From NCBI GenBank assembly GCA_964017125.1, contig OZ024916.1:4845584-4909583 (forward strand): a stretch of 64,000 bases of DNA, written 5' to 3'. This DNA is from Flabesymbios commensalis. Taxonomy: Eukaryota > Annelida > Polychaeta > Terebellida > Flabelligeridae. The notes under the pieces were generated by a model. It made no database searches. It was not told the DNA's origin and saw only the letters and a program-made list of their open reading frames with translations. Position 1 is the first letter of the stretch. Each line of letters opens with the position of its first letter. A program made the translations under genes and the position numbers. This document shows positions 43,395 to 55,254 of the stretch, in pieces.

Positions 43395-44142
43395 AATATG
43401 AAATGTGTGACTTGTGATGCAGACTGCCGTTTAAGAATCAGAGGTAAACGGATTGACGGTGCAACATGGCGTTGCTCCGCTAACAAAAATCACGAAACGT
43501 GAGTCCGACGTTTTTGTTTTTTTGAAAAGTCGCACCTGAGGTTACAGGATTGTTTCGAATTTGGTAGATGTTTTTGCAGGGCATGATACTGAATAAATGT
43601 ACTAAAAATTCTGATAGCTATGGTGGAACTGCGGTTGATTGGGGCAATTTTCACAGAGAAATTTTCAAAGAATACATACATACAGTCATGCCAAATATGA
43701 TGTTCCAAGGTGATGTGGAAATCGATGAAAGTTCGTTTGGGCGCAGGTGCAAGGAAATCACAATGTAGGTATCAAGGTGTGGGTTTTTGGCATTATTTCC
43801 CGAAAAACTAACAGTATTATTCTGTATCCGGTTGATAATCGGGATGCTGCCACACCAATACCCATAATAAAACGACATGTGGCGCCTGAATCCCGTATCT
43901 TCAGTGATAGCTGGGCAGCGTACCGTGGTCTCAACAGCGAAGGATACCAACATGCCACTGTCTGCCACAAGACCAATTTTAAGGCCAAATACAAGAACGT
44001 GCAGAGTTGAGACATTATCAAATGGTGTACCAACTATATTAAAGACCCCTGGAAACATGCGAAAGCACATATCAGGAAAATAAATGGCTACAGATTTAGT
44101 ACATTAGAGGGATATCTCGGTGAAATTATCTGGCGAAATCAT
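43395..44142 (+). pseudogene. ISXO2-like (Merlin-type) transposase relic
   Basis: In order: a zinc-ribbon half CVTCDADCRL with IDGATWRC (43401-43490); RRFCFFEKSHLRL; DWGNFHREIFKEY; VEIDESSFGRRC (first catalytic Asp, 43715); KVWVFGIISRKTNSIILYPV; AATPIPIIKRHVAPESRIFS, DSWAAYRGL (second catalytic Asp, 43912); NFKAKY; then after one stop, WKHAKAHIRKINGYR and EGYLGEIIWRNH (44110). This is the domain order of the ISXO2-like DDE transposases, found in bacterial IS1595-group elements and eukaryotic Merlin transposons. There is a stop at 43494, a +/-1 shift near 43755 and a stop at 44008, so it is inactive. I did not find its inverted ends. Confidence 0.85.
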
Positions 44143-44364
44143 GTTAAATGACAACATTTTTGAAGGACAAATCTAAATTCAACTATTTCTCCCCTTTATT
44201 CCCTTCATGGACAGGCCGTGATGTTACACATAAGCGAATGAGAGTAATCCCTGAACACAGTGATGTGGATGTCAATGAATCGCCCGTTGAGGAGAATTCT
44301 AGTTCATCAGAAACCTTACAAGTGGATGTACCATTTAGGCCTATTTATGATAACTCAGTATACC

Positions 44365-44495
44365 TATGACGGGGACTGCTCGCTTTTCCGAAGGTCCGAT
44401 GTTCCAAAGTGTCATTGCTCTGAAGGTTCGTTACTCCGAAATTAAGGTTTATTGTTCCGAAAACAAGGTTCAATATTCCGAAAAAAATGAATTTA
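44365..44495 (+). repeat. GTTC(C/A)ATATTCCGAA short repeat
   Basis: TTCCGAAGGTCCG, CGTTACTCCGAAAT, TATTGTTCCGAAAAC and CAATATTCCGAAAAA form four to six units, similar in style to the 36064 array. Confidence 0.7.
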
Positions 44496-45060
44496 CATGG
44501 AAAATTATTGTTTTTGTGGTTTTTAATCTGCGAAATTATTCAATGTTTTAGATCGTCATAAAGGTCATGGTCGGAACCAAGATACATATTTATAGGGGGA
44601 GCTGTGGCAGGGGACCCGGCGGTACAACCCCAGTACAAATTGGCTAGATATGTGGAGCTCTAAGCAGGTTATTTTGGGGGCAAATAAAAATATATCATCA
44701 AATCTTCTACGGTGACTCATTTACTTCAACTGTCGACTCATAACCTGGTTGTACAGGGTTAGAATCTCGCCTGTACCGAGTGCTGTTTTTCGTGCATTAT
44801 ACAATGCTCAAAACTGTTTAAAGGCCTGGTGTGTGCAGTGCTGCCTATGTTAGGTCTATTGTGCGCTATTTATAAATCATTCGAAAGGGAGAATAATCAA
44901 TTTAATTAAAGAAAGGCAAATACGGGATAAATTGACAAAACACACACTGGGCCAATATAAGCAGAGCCAAAAAATGTCAAGAGGCATCTTATACCAGATG
45001 GGACGTGAAATTGGTAAAAGATTTAAAAAAAATATGTCTCACTGTGCTGATTTGTGTAGT

Positions 45061-45236
45061 TTACAATGTGCTATACCCCCATAAAGGAATAAAGTGAGAC
45101 ACCGGCGGAGATAGACATCCCGGTGTTCAAGATCTGATCATCCATAGCTTACAATGTGCTATACCCCCATAAAGGAATAAAGTGAGACACCGGCGGAGAT
45201 AGACATCCCGGTGTTCAAGATCTGATCATCCATAGG
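45061..45236 (+). repeat. 88-bp tandem duplication
   Basis: Two nearly identical units starting TTACAATGTGCTATACCCCC at 45061 and 45149; near identity implies a recent event. Confidence 0.95.
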
Positions 45237-45525
45237 CCTAATACTCATCCCATACACATGTATTATCAACCATACACTCAGATATCCAACCATATTAAAG
45301 TATACAAAAACAAATAAACTTACATACCTATTTTATCGCTACATCTCTTTTAATATAGGAAATAAAAATGATTCTTCGCCCTCTTAGCACCCATCTATTT
45401 CTTCTAATTTTCACCCACCTTGAGATGTGGATTGCTGCCGGTATTCTACACAGAGCTAAGTGTAGCCTGTTCCAACCAGACACAGACGGCATGGGTGTAT
45501 CCAAATGCCGACAGTTCTCCTTGCA

Positions 45526-45628
45526 AAGATGAGGACTTGATCCGATGTTGTTTCAATGTTGGTCCAAGGCCGTTGGCAGTGGGCCAATATTGAAACAACA
45601 TCAGGTCAAACCTCCTGTTTGCTGGGCT
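45526..45628. mobile_element. CAGCAAACAC-family palindrome
   Basis: Left arm GATCCGATGTTGTTTCAATG and TTGG; right arm CCAATATTGAAACAACATCA; ends at CTGTTTGCTGGGC. Confidence 0.75.
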
Positions 45629-46374
45629 CCACACTGGTTTGTCTACACCCAACCCTCCCCCTCCATAATATTTTCGCCAGCCGATCACAGTACTTTTAGC
45701 AAGACAGCTGGCCAATCACAAGCTTACTACAATACTTGAAATTGAGAGTGGGGGACATATGACGTCATCCATTTGCAAATTTAACATACGAAGTAGCAGT
45801 GTCTACGGCGGGCAGTGTACCGCAATTCCAGACTCACGGTAAATGAAAATGACCCAATTTATTCAAATAAATATACGTTTGAAGACGGTGTTCGTACAAA
45901 CACAATAGAGTGACTTTCCCATCACCATTTACAAAATTATTTGGACATAATTATGTTCATACAGGTACATATTGTCCAACACAAGCAATATATTTCAGAC
46001 ATTTATTCGCCAATACGGTTAAGTGAGTGATATATTTATTACATATTTATGATATTTGCTACAATAATTTATTTTTTCTGTGATCTTAGTCTTTTTGCAG
46101 GTTGAGATGTTTGTGCAGGACTGCAATGCTCCACAACAGTTTTTGATTCTAGGGGTGATTCTAACTGTTCTTCCTAGGTACCAGTAAAACCTTACTGTCT
46201 GTTTTAGTATCAGTGGGGGATGGGTGTCACCTACAAGTGCCCCCCCCCCCCCCTGGGCAACTTCACAGAAGGCTAAGATCATCCAAACGTTTTACTAAAT
46301 GTGTTGTTATTCTCACGTTTTAACATATTGCTCCGGAATAATTTACATCACATTTTCGCTATATATAAAAACGG

Positions 46375-46625
46375 TTAGCGAAACTCAAGTATCTGGCCAT
46401 CTGGGAATGTCTGGTGGTAGATCCCCTAAACATACCCAGAACCCCTTTTCGGGTGAGCTAGGAAAACGCTCTTAATAACCCACTATGCCCTATCACCCTC
46501 ACATCATCATCTGTACATCATTCATATTATCAATTGACTACAACGTTTTTATCGTATTATAATGTCACTTAAAAGACCATTTGTACCGAAAAGTGACGTA
46601 AAGCAATGATTTACTACTATTACAA
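46375..46625 (+). repeat. retrotransposon-tail-like repeat (R family), copy 1
   Basis: CATACCCAGAACCCCTTTTC, ACGCTCTTAATAACCCA, CTATGCCCTATCACCC, TCACATCATCATCTGTACAT, ACAACGTTTTTATCGTATTA, TGTCACTTAAAAGACCATTT and a TACTACTATTA end. Three more + strand copies follow within 3.5 kb. Confidence 0.85.
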
Positions 46626-47794
46626 ATTCGCTATATATAGAAATGGATAGGTGGTAAATAATGAGTATATAGTCATTGGTCTGTCGTGTTTAATATAGCT
46701 TGAAACAGCATGTGAATGTGTTAATAACGTTGTTTTGGTATATGGAATTCAATTATTTTTATTGTATGCATGTGTTTGTAAATGAGTTTCTATGATTTCT
46801 GCTGGGTGATTTATCTTGGGTGTCCATGGGGTCAACATGACTCGTATATAACCCTGGCCACCCCCAGATTGATGGCCTGGTCCATAATTTGGCGTATTTG
46901 AATGATTAAAAAGTCTACCAGAGTTGTAACTATTAATCTTTTGACATTTTAGAAAAATTGATAATCTATTCATAATTGTTAATTGTTTGCATAATTTGTG
47001 CACAGTGTGTATTTATTGATCTAATTTATTTAGTGTATCGCCGCAAAATATTCACCGTATGTAGATTCATGTGATCGCTTACAAATTTTTCATTCAATTT
47101 ACTGAAATGCCACTTAAATGACCATTAGTGCCGAGAAGTGACGTTAAGAAATTGTTTTACTTACTTACTTTTAGTATCAGTCTCTATAGGCTCGGGGTGT
47201 CTCTCCAATACTATTTTTTTCTGCTTCCTTCATGTGGTGACATCTTTGAAGTTGACTGCGTACGTCTGTATGCTTATAGCACCTTTCAACAGAAGTGAAT
47301 CTTCAATTCCCAGCGTGTCTGGATCAGAACGTAAATAAACATCCCTCTACTGCCTGAAGCATGCTATACGAACTTTCTCTAGGTAGGCATCTTCCCTTGC
47401 TCTTGATATCTGTTAAAGTTGATCTAGGAAAAAATACAGAATATCCTCAAACACAAATAAAATACTTAACACAGTATAGGCTTATTTTAATATATGAAAC
47501 GAGTCTAAAATAAAATGATTGATGTGAGAGTTTTATCAATAAAATAACATCATGACCATGAAAATGTGTGAAGCTTGCCAGACAACAAGATAAAGTACTG
47601 TATCCCCGCACATTAACGTGCATGCACTTATATGTGAAGATGCAATTAGTTTTAGAAAATAAGGTTAATTTACATTTAATTTTATGTTGTGGACAGATCA
47701 TTTGTTTATATAATGTGTGTGTACACTAACAAAGCCTACCAGATATTACATCACCTGTTGTTCCCATACTCAGTGTCAGCATTAAATTGCATGG

Positions 47795-48035
47795 CGCAAC
47801 CCAAGTCTCCGGGCATATCTGGGGGTAGATCCCCTAGACATGCCCTCAGGCAAGCAAAAGAAAACGCTCTCAATAAACCACCATGCCCTATCACCCCCTT
47901 CCCCTCACATCATCATCTGTACATCATACATCTTATCAATTGACTAGAACGTTTTTATCGTATTACAATGTCACTTAAATGACCATCAGTACCGAAAAAT
48001 GACGTAAAGCAATAATTTACTACTATTACTACCCA
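47795..48035 (+). repeat. R family, copy 2
   Basis: Same word order as copy 1, ending ATTTACTACTATTACTA. A short partial match (GCCACTTAAATGACCATTAG) is also at 47107. Confidence 0.85.
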
Positions 48036-48051
48036 TACTCTCATTAGAAAT

Positions 48052-48680
48052 GTGTTCCGTCTGTTGGATGCTGTGTACGGCATTATACGGAAGCACTAGT
48101 CTACAGCAATCATCCAAAGGCAGCTGCAGCTTCCTCGTATCTGGCTATAATCTTCGGGCGGATTGCCAGTGGCGTACCCTGGTTCCTCCGCTCAACAGCG
48201 GAGCCAATGCAGTACCTGCATCAGTGCTGGCGCTGATGTAGGCCATGGTAGCCTTAAATAACCGGCAATAGCGTGTTTGACATTAGGTCTCTCACGTGGG
48301 GTGAATGGAGTTACCCAGAGAGAGTGATCCTTCCTATTGTTACTCTGGGGACTATCCGACCCAAGGATAGCGGAGCTGCGCGAAATGCCACGGAGTTTCA
48401 GCATTAAATTGCACAGCGAAACCCAAATCTCCGGCCGTCTGGGCATGTCTGGCGGTACATCCTCTAGACATGCCCAGAACCCCTTCTCGGGCGAGCGAAG
48501 GAAAGCGCTCTCAATAACCCACCATGCCCTATCACCCCCACCCTCACATCATCATCTGTACATCATTCATCTCATCAATTGACTAGAACGTTTTTATCGT
48601 ATTACAATGTCACTTAAAAGACCATTTGTGCCGAAATGTGACGATAAGCTATGATTTACTAGTACTACTACTACTCATAC
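48052..48680 (+). repeat. R family, copy 3 with a longer 5' part
   Basis: The added 5' part (TTACGGAAGCA-TAGT-TACAGCAATCAT near 48088, CTGCATCAGTGCTGGCGCTG near 48216, TCTCACGTGGGGTGAATGG near 48290) is shared with 49354-49690, then the common 3' part ends in CTACTACTACT. A short CTA-type tail and 5' truncations of differing length fit a non-LTR retrotransposon 3' end. Confidence 0.85.
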
Positions 48681-49353
48681 TCTTTCTCTGTATGTACACA
48701 ACAGACCATTTAGTGCCATCATAACCCGTATGTTCTTCTGTTCCCTAGTTTCCACGAACGGGATTAAAATAGAGGGCATGCTGCTTAGTTTTCCAACTGC
48801 CAAATAATTCTGAAGAATATGAATATCGTTATATCTAGATCACTTAAATCACATAAATACACATTCAATGATCAAATCAATGTTTCACAACAAATATTAC
48901 TGTGTGATCTAATCATATAGATAGACGAAAGGAATTCATACATATTAGTTTTCCAGTCACATATAACTAATAGAAAATATACCTTTGTGAATACTGCCTT
49001 CTGCTGTAATACATTTATGTATGTGACATGTGCAGCTTCCATTGCCCTGGTAGGTAGGCTACATCTAATGGAATGTGAACGTCTCGCTACTGTGTCACAC
49101 ATTCAAACCTCGCCAATAGAATGTAATAACAGGTTGATATTTTGGCCATATGCGCTAACCCCTTGCTGTTTCCTGCTGGGATGTCAGCTTGACTCAAGTC
49201 GCTGGGAAAAGGCTGATCTCCTTCACTTTCTGAAACAAATCAATAACATGCCACTCATGAATCAGATATTGGGTTTCATCATTTTGGTGGGGTACTTGAA
49301 TGATTGCCAGTAGTAGTACTTTTTGCCACCATCCGGGGATGGTCACAGGGATC

Positions 49354-49935
49354 TGTTCCGTCTGACGCATGCTTTACAGCATGGTACGGAAGCAGTAGTG
49401 TACAGCAATCATACAAAGGACGCTGCAGCATCCACGTGTCTGGCCATAATATTCGTGCTTATTGCCAGTGGTGAACCCTGGTTCCTCCATTCGACAGCGG
49501 TGCTAATCCAGCTCCTGTATCAGTACAGGCGCTGTCAGCAGTGCAGGCACTGATGCTGGTCGTGGGAGCCTTGAAACAATTGGCAATATAGAGTGTTACA
49601 CATTATGTGTCTCACGTGAGATGAATGGATTTACCCTCAGCTTTTGTTACTCTGGAGACTATCCGAATTAAGGATAGAGGAGCCGCTTTTGACATATGGC
49701 ATGGACATCTGGGTATGCCTGGGGGTAGATCTCCAAGATATGCACATAAATCCTTGTTGGGTGAATAAAGAAAAACACTCTCAACAACCCACTATGCCAT
49801 ATCACCGCACCCTCACATCATCATCTGTATATCATTCATCTCATCATAGGGCTGCACTTTTTTTATCGATCACAATGTCACTTAAATGACCATGAGTGCC
49901 AAAAAATGACGTAAAGCAACAATTTACTACTACTA
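49354..49935 (+). repeat. R family, copy 4
   Basis: Matches copy 3 along its length with the end ATTTACTACTACTACTG. Small open frames inside are not conserved between copies. Confidence 0.85.
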
Positions 49936-49939
49936 CTGC

Positions 49940-51395
49940 TGATCATTTTGTAATTGCAAATGTAAAACATTAAACAATAAAGCATAATATTGTTAATTAA
50001 TCACCTGTGTCTGCGTTGACATATTTATTAAGCTCTTCTGCTTTGTCTTCAGTAAATTTGTATATTTTTGTGAATGGAATATGTTTTGAAATGTTTTCAC
50101 GGGAGGTTTTTCTGCTCTCATTTTTGTAACACTTTTGTTCACGTGGACGTGATGTTTGTGGAACAAATATGTGTGGTTTAGCAGTTAGGATTTTCCTGCC
50201 TGAAAATCTGTCATCATGGCTGGCATCCATGTTAACCTATTTGTCCACGGTATTAAACATGTGTGATATATGTCTATCTGATATATCTAATGTCAACAAA
50301 GTACATGTGGATAAATTAAACAGAACTTGGATTTGTTTAAATTGTAATCAGGCGATATTCCCATTCAATCACATTCATTGTTTATCGATGCGATATCATA
50401 ATAATGGCTACAGCCAATAGATGCAAGTCTAAAAGCTGGTACTTAATCATTTTTGTATAAATAGTCATGATGCTAATTCTCAAATATTTGATTCTCTATT
50501 TAGATCCTAATATTCAATTTTACATTAATTCTGGGAAAAATATTTTTTTCTGAGCTCATATAGCTACTGTCTGGAAGATTCTTTCAATATAAATGTTCAG
50601 AATTGGTAAACGAATCTGATTTGTATTCTGTTATTCACTTAAAGGCACAAATTAATTCTAAGAATTTTAATATTTTTTGCACATTTCTAGAAAATGGTAA
50701 ATTAACATTTACAATGATTGGTGTATATAAAACATGGCTCAATGAAACAATGAAACGATTTTTTTAAATATTGTAAGCATAATGATTTACCTATTATCAA
50801 TAATTCTATGAAATCTACCTTTATTGACATCCCCTGATTCATTGACATTTGTTACCATTGGAATAATATGTGGACCACTCTCAAGGCTAATACTGATGTA
50901 CGTGATTTCCTTGAAAACATATGCTTCAAAACTCGAGATAAAACCTGCCACAGCTAAACTGAAAAAGTGCATGGCTGAAATTTAGAACTGAGGAGGTCAA
51001 AAATATGCGAGTGGGACAGATCTCCCGGCAAACGTGAAGCGGGTGTTGGGTTGCTGCTAGGCCAGTATAAGAGACACATCCTGGGAGAGGTGGTAATAAC
51101 AAATAATGCTGGCAGCGTTGTTTGAATTATAGCACAATGTTGTTGCCAGCCATAATACACAACCAGGAATATGTTTATAAAACCAGTAACTTCTCTCCTT
51201 CCTAGTTTCAGTTACCACTTTTCACGTTTTGTTTGATAACTTTTGTTGAAGAGGTTTCTCAGATTATTTGAAAACATCAGGCTTCTTGTTCCTCGTCAGC
51301 TCTAATATTAAATTTTAAATGACAATATAACTCCTATTATTGCTGTAGTTCGAATTTACATGCCTTTTGGAGGAAATTATTACTATCATTATTAA
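49940..51395. other. unassigned AT-rich DNA
   Basis: A remnant resembling the CAGCAAACAC family (CCGGCAAACGTGAAGCGGG) sits at 51026. Nothing else recognised. Confidence 0.45.
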
Positions 51396-51396
51396 T

Positions 51397-51440
51397 TCTA
51401 CTTCTTCTTCTTCTTCTCCCTCTTCCTTCTCGTCATCGTC
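51397..51440. repeat. TTC/CTT microsatellite
   Basis: CTTCTTCTTCTTCTTC followed by imperfect pyrimidine-rich triplets. Confidence 0.9.
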
Positions 51441-51734
51441 TTGGCCATCTCGACAAATTCGAAGCCTACGATATATCGAACTTGTATGAGAATACAGGCC
51501 CTGATGTGAATTCTGAGCCGTTTGAAGGGATATTTTTAAATTGTCCAATGCCCCCCCCCCCCGTAAATTGGCCCCTCATTGTGCTCACAAATAATAGGCA
51601 TGCGTGGCCATGTCTAAATTATTCTAAATAATAAATGCACATACCAATTGATAGTGGTGGTAGAAAGTGGAAGTTGAGTGATTTTGATATCTACCGTGGG
51701 AATCCGTATGATTCAGGCATATGGCCCATTATAA

Positions 51735-51842
51735 ATATGTTACGCTCTATCAGTGCGGAAACCGTCTTTAGCCGGCAGAATGTGACGTCTACAGACGTCA
51801 CATTCTGACGTTTAAAGTTGATCCCCGCGCTGTAAGGGTTAA
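51735..51842 (+). mobile_element. PAL-family MITE, palindromic end
   Basis: TATCAGTGCGGAAACCGTCT, centre TGACGTCTACAGACGTCA, then CCCCGCGCTGTAAGGGTTAA; 39-45 bp arms. Confidence 0.8.
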
Positions 51843-51977
51843 AGTGACAAACGCCGTACATAGCATATAAATAGTTCAGTGGAAGCTGGATATTGCGTTA
51901 GAAATTCCACTTTCAAATGAATGAAAAGTAGAAGTAAACAATTGAGAAGGACACGGTCAAAATCATTAGGGAGAAAA

Positions 51978-52225
51978 TTAACCCTTGAAGCGCTGAAATT
52001 TTTATGAAAATCATGGAAACCAAAGTGTTTTTTTTTAATTTGAAATCATCATAACTGTCTTAGTTAGCTCTTTCTGATTCATTTGAATACCTATGTTAAG
52101 GGTCTACGACCATTAGATAGATTTTTACTTTTACATTGCGGGGATAAACTTTAGTCGTCAAAATCTGACGTCTACAGACGTCAGATTCTGACGACTAAAG
52201 TCTATTCCCGCACTGTAAGTATTAG
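51978..52225 (+). mobile_element. PAL-family MITE, full length
   Basis: Begins TTAACCCTTGAAGCGCTGAA, body TTAGTTAGCTCTTTCTGATT and GAATACCTATGTTAAGGG, palindrome with the perfect core TGACGTCTACAGACGTCA, end CCCGCACTGTAAG. The TTAACCCTT start and AGGGTTAA-like end of other copies indicate short inverted ends. Confidence 0.85.
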
Positions 52226-52344
52226 TAATGTATAATCTGATAAAAATACTCACACATGCTGGGACTTAGCGCAAAGAAACATCTATTGCATCATTCATCA
52301 TTGATAACGTTAGGAATGTGATGTGTCTGTTTTGCACAGCCCAC

Positions 52345-53465
52345 TTATAAAGACACTTAATCTCCTCAAAAACTACAAATATTTGTAGATAAACTTTATA
52401 ATATTACGTTGTCGTGTAATTTCGCACAGCTTTTGAACTATGTATAAATCACGTTATTGTGTAGGCTTATATTCCATTAGGGAGAGTATGGTAACATATA
52501 TCTTCAAATTACATCCAGGGGTCTTATGTTTGACCATTAGAATAGTAAATGGTCCCTACAGAGACGTCCGGGCGCCACAAACTTAATAAAGACGCTTATT
52601 TATTGTCTACAAAAACTAAAAATATTCAGTGACAAACTTTATAGTATTACGTTGTCGTGTAATTTCGCACAGCTTTTGAACTATGTATATATCACGTTAT
52701 CGCGTAGGCCTATATTCCGTGAGAGAGGGTATGGTAACATATACCTTCAACTAATAGCCAGGGGTCTTACGAGACGGTCGACCATTGGCATAGTAAATAG
52801 TTCCTGCACAGACGTCTGGGCGGCACAAACCTAAAAAAGACACTTAATCTTTTCAAAAACTAAAAATGTTTGTAGACAAACTTTATAATATTACGTTGTC
52901 GTGTAATTTCGCAAAGATAAATGCGTTTCGAACTTTGTATATATCACGTTATCGTGTAGGCCGATACTCTATCAGAGAGACTATGATAACATATACCTTT
53001 AAATAATATCCAGGGGCCTTATGGGGGGGGGGGGGGAATTTGTTGTCGATCCCATTTGAAATAAATAATTTATGGCATATCGGGCAAGCCCACATGTTTT
53101 GGCGTACTAAACTATTTTCTAGCCGATGAAATTTTGAAGATTCTGGAGATATTCAGTTTCTCACATTGCAAAATATTAGGCTAATATCATATTATATAGC
53201 CCTAATAAATAATACATTGGCAATTTTTGAAAGTCGTTCCAAAAGTGGTTGAAATAAATAATTTGTTAACCGCACAGCTGGAAAAAAATAACCATGAGCT
53301 GGATCATATTGAAAAAAATATTTTGGTCCATCCCAATATCCCTGCCCCCCCCCCCCTGGATATTAAATGATAGCCCCCTTAGCATAGTAAATAGTCCTTG
53401 CACAGACGTTGTCTTTAAAAACTAAAAATATTCACAGACAAATGAGTTTTAACTATATCACAGCA
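52345..53465 (+). repeat. ~245-bp tandem array interrupted by a MITE
   Basis: Unit markers GAC(A/G)C near 52352, 52591 and 52839; each unit has TATTACGTTGTCGTGTAATT, TATATCACGTTATCG, AGAG-GTATGGTAACATATA and CAGGGG-CTTA words, then CATAGTAAATAGT-C and CAGACG. The third unit is broken at 53005-53388 by a MITE and resumes at GCATAGTAAATAGTC. Confidence 0.85.
53005..53388. mobile_element. G-tract MITE (relative of 41344-41574)
   Basis: A G run at 53022-53036 and a C run with CTGGATATTAAATGATAGCC at the right. The interior has GAAATAAATAATTT twice, as in 41344-41574. The left inverted end is eroded, but the tandem array continues on both sides, marking the insertion. Confidence 0.65.
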
Positions 53466-53567
53466 AACACGAAAATATAAAACGATATTGTTTTAAAGCT
53501 GGACCATCGTCTGCGACGCTGGCCCAACATTAAAACAACATTGCTGCAACTTCTCGTGTCAGCTGGG
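53461..53567. mobile_element. CAGCAAACAC-family palindrome
   Basis: CAGCAAACACGA at the left, TCGTGTCAGCTG at the right, centre GGACCATCGTCTGCGACGCT. Confidence 0.8.
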
Positions 53568-53698
53568 ATAATATTCCGCTGTCGTGCAATGTCAAGCACG
53601 TGCAGTATCTTAACATTTCTCTATTTGATTATGACGTTTATTTTACACCATTAGCATAGCATGAACACGCTATTTATCACGCTATATATCAGGCCTAA

Positions 53699-54021
53699 GG
53701 GCGGGGGCCCTAGGGTAGTGGTTAGCTCCGCTGCCTTTCACGCCAGAGTCCGGGGTTCGGTTCCCGGTCTCGGCGGTTTGAAAGAAAACAAAATTGTTTC
53801 TTCCCCATCCACGTGTGAAAGTTAGTATTGTGGGGAGCCTCCGTGACCGAGAGGTAGCGTGCTCGGCCTCAGACCGCCAGGGCTCGAATTTCGAATCCTG
53901 TGTCTGGAGGACAGGGTCATCTCAATCGTCTCACCATCCTCAGGAGGTTCTCCTGGCCCAGTTTAGCCTATATGTGCACAAAGGTGGCCTAAAGCCCGAT
54001 TCGCTTCATTTCATTTTCATT
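53699..54021 (+). mobile_element. dimeric tRNA-type SINE, full length
   Basis: 14-bp duplication TATATCAGGCCTAA at 53685-53698 and 54022-54035. Head 1 GGGGGCCCTAGGGTAGTGGT with B box GGTTCGGTTCCC; linker with TTTCTTCCCCATCCACGTGT; unit 2 CCTCCGTGACCGAGAGGTAG with GCTCGAATTTCGAATCC; tail CTCACCATCCTCAGGAGG to CCCGATTC. The MFLPHPRVKVSIV open frame seen at every copy is part of the SINE. Confidence 0.95.
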
Positions 54022-54308
54022 TATATCAGGCCTAAATTTACCAATTGTCATCTTCATCCACTACAAGCCGCGAATTGCTTCCGCAATTCTCGAATTGTAG
54101 TGGACGAAGATGACTTGAAGTGGGTGATAAATTAAAGAAAATTACCACGTATTGATAAACCAGTTTTATGGAAATTTTTGTTCTAAGACCCTTAGTTGTA
54201 GGAAAATTAAGTATGTTTTCGGGAATGTAAAATGATGCTTCAATGCATCGTGGGGGCTTAAAGGGTTAAAAGAAATATCAATATTAGAAAAAATGATACA
54301 TTTATTGC

Positions 54309-54540
54309 ATTACTTAACCTTTTCAGAGCGGGGATCATCTTTATACGTCAAAATCCGACGTCTGTATAAAGATGGTCCGGCACTGAAAGAATTAAAATAT
54401 TTATAGATGGCTATAGACCAATAATATAGGTATTCAAATAAAGTGGAAAGAGCTAACTAAGTCATTTATGATGATTTCAAATTGAAAAAAAGCCTTTGGT
54501 CTCCATGGCTTATACAAAAGTATTTCAGCGTTGCACGTGC
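54309..54540 (-). mobile_element. PAL-family MITE
   Basis: CTTAACCTTTTCAGAGCGGG, palindrome around ACGTCAAAATCCGACGT, then AGGTATTCAAATAAAGTGGA, GAGCTAACTAAG, GGTCTCCATGGC and TTTCAGCGTTG. Confidence 0.8.
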
Positions 54541-54544
54541 TAAA

Positions 54545-55140
54545 TCTAGATACAACGCATTTGAAATCAGCTCTCAGCAGCTGCAGCAGCTTCTGTTCTG
54601 AAAGACTGTGGTGTACTTGGAGCGTAGTATTTAGAACAACGCCCTCATTATTCTAAAACGGCGGCAATCTTGGATAGGTCATACCAAGGGATTTATAGGG
54701 ATGGATTTCTTTGTCATACGAATAAAAATACACCAGAAATGAATCTTTCTTGATGGCCACCAAAAAAATGCCAAGATGATTTTTTCACTTCCTGACGCAA
54801 TAAAATACAAGGAAAGGCAAGAATTACGCAAAAAATCTTACGAAATTACATTAGGGTATAGGCCTATGGCCTACTATTTGACATAATTCTGAGAATAAGC
54901 TGGAATGAAGGTAATGGGTTTATAGAGGGGTGACATAATTAGTTATTTGGGTGCTACTACATGTTTCAACAATACAATATGTTTTACTAAATCTTTTTTC
55001 AAGATAGATGACAAATGACCGATAATGGTGTTTACCAATTTTGCCATCAACGTACATGATCTAGTAATTGTAAAGCTAACTTTCGTTTTGGACAATCCTC
55101 CACCGTTGCGCAATGTCGTAACCAGCATTACAGATTGATT
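54545..55140. other. unassigned DNA
   Basis: A GGCGGCAATCTTGGATAGG word at 54661 is U-family-like. No gene recognised. Confidence 0.4.
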
Positions 55141-55145
55141 ATCTC

Positions 55146-55253
55146 CCAGCAACACACGACACATCTAGCCAATGTTTGTCCTATGTTGGACCAACGTCGT
55201 AGACGGTGGGCCAACATAGGGCAAACATTGGCTAGATGTGTCGTGTTTGCTGG
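55146..55253. mobile_element. CAGCAAACAC-family palindrome, near-perfect
   Basis: ACACGACACATCTAGCCAAT and GTTTGTCCTATGTTGG are matched on the right with one mismatch in about 36 bp; ends CCAGCAACACACGAC and GTCGTGTTTGCTGG. Confidence 0.85.
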
Positions 55254-55254
55254 C

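Noticed and set aside
43395-44142. Bacterial contamination (ISXO2/IS1595-type transposase)
   Set aside because: The relic is decayed and embedded in the same AT-rich, MITE-rich DNA as the rest. Merlin-type elements with this domain are known in animals.
53794-54135. 113-codon frame starting MFLPHPRVKVSIV, also at 55926, 26606 and 59262
   Set aside because: It is the SINE body read as protein, with the same frame at each SINE copy.
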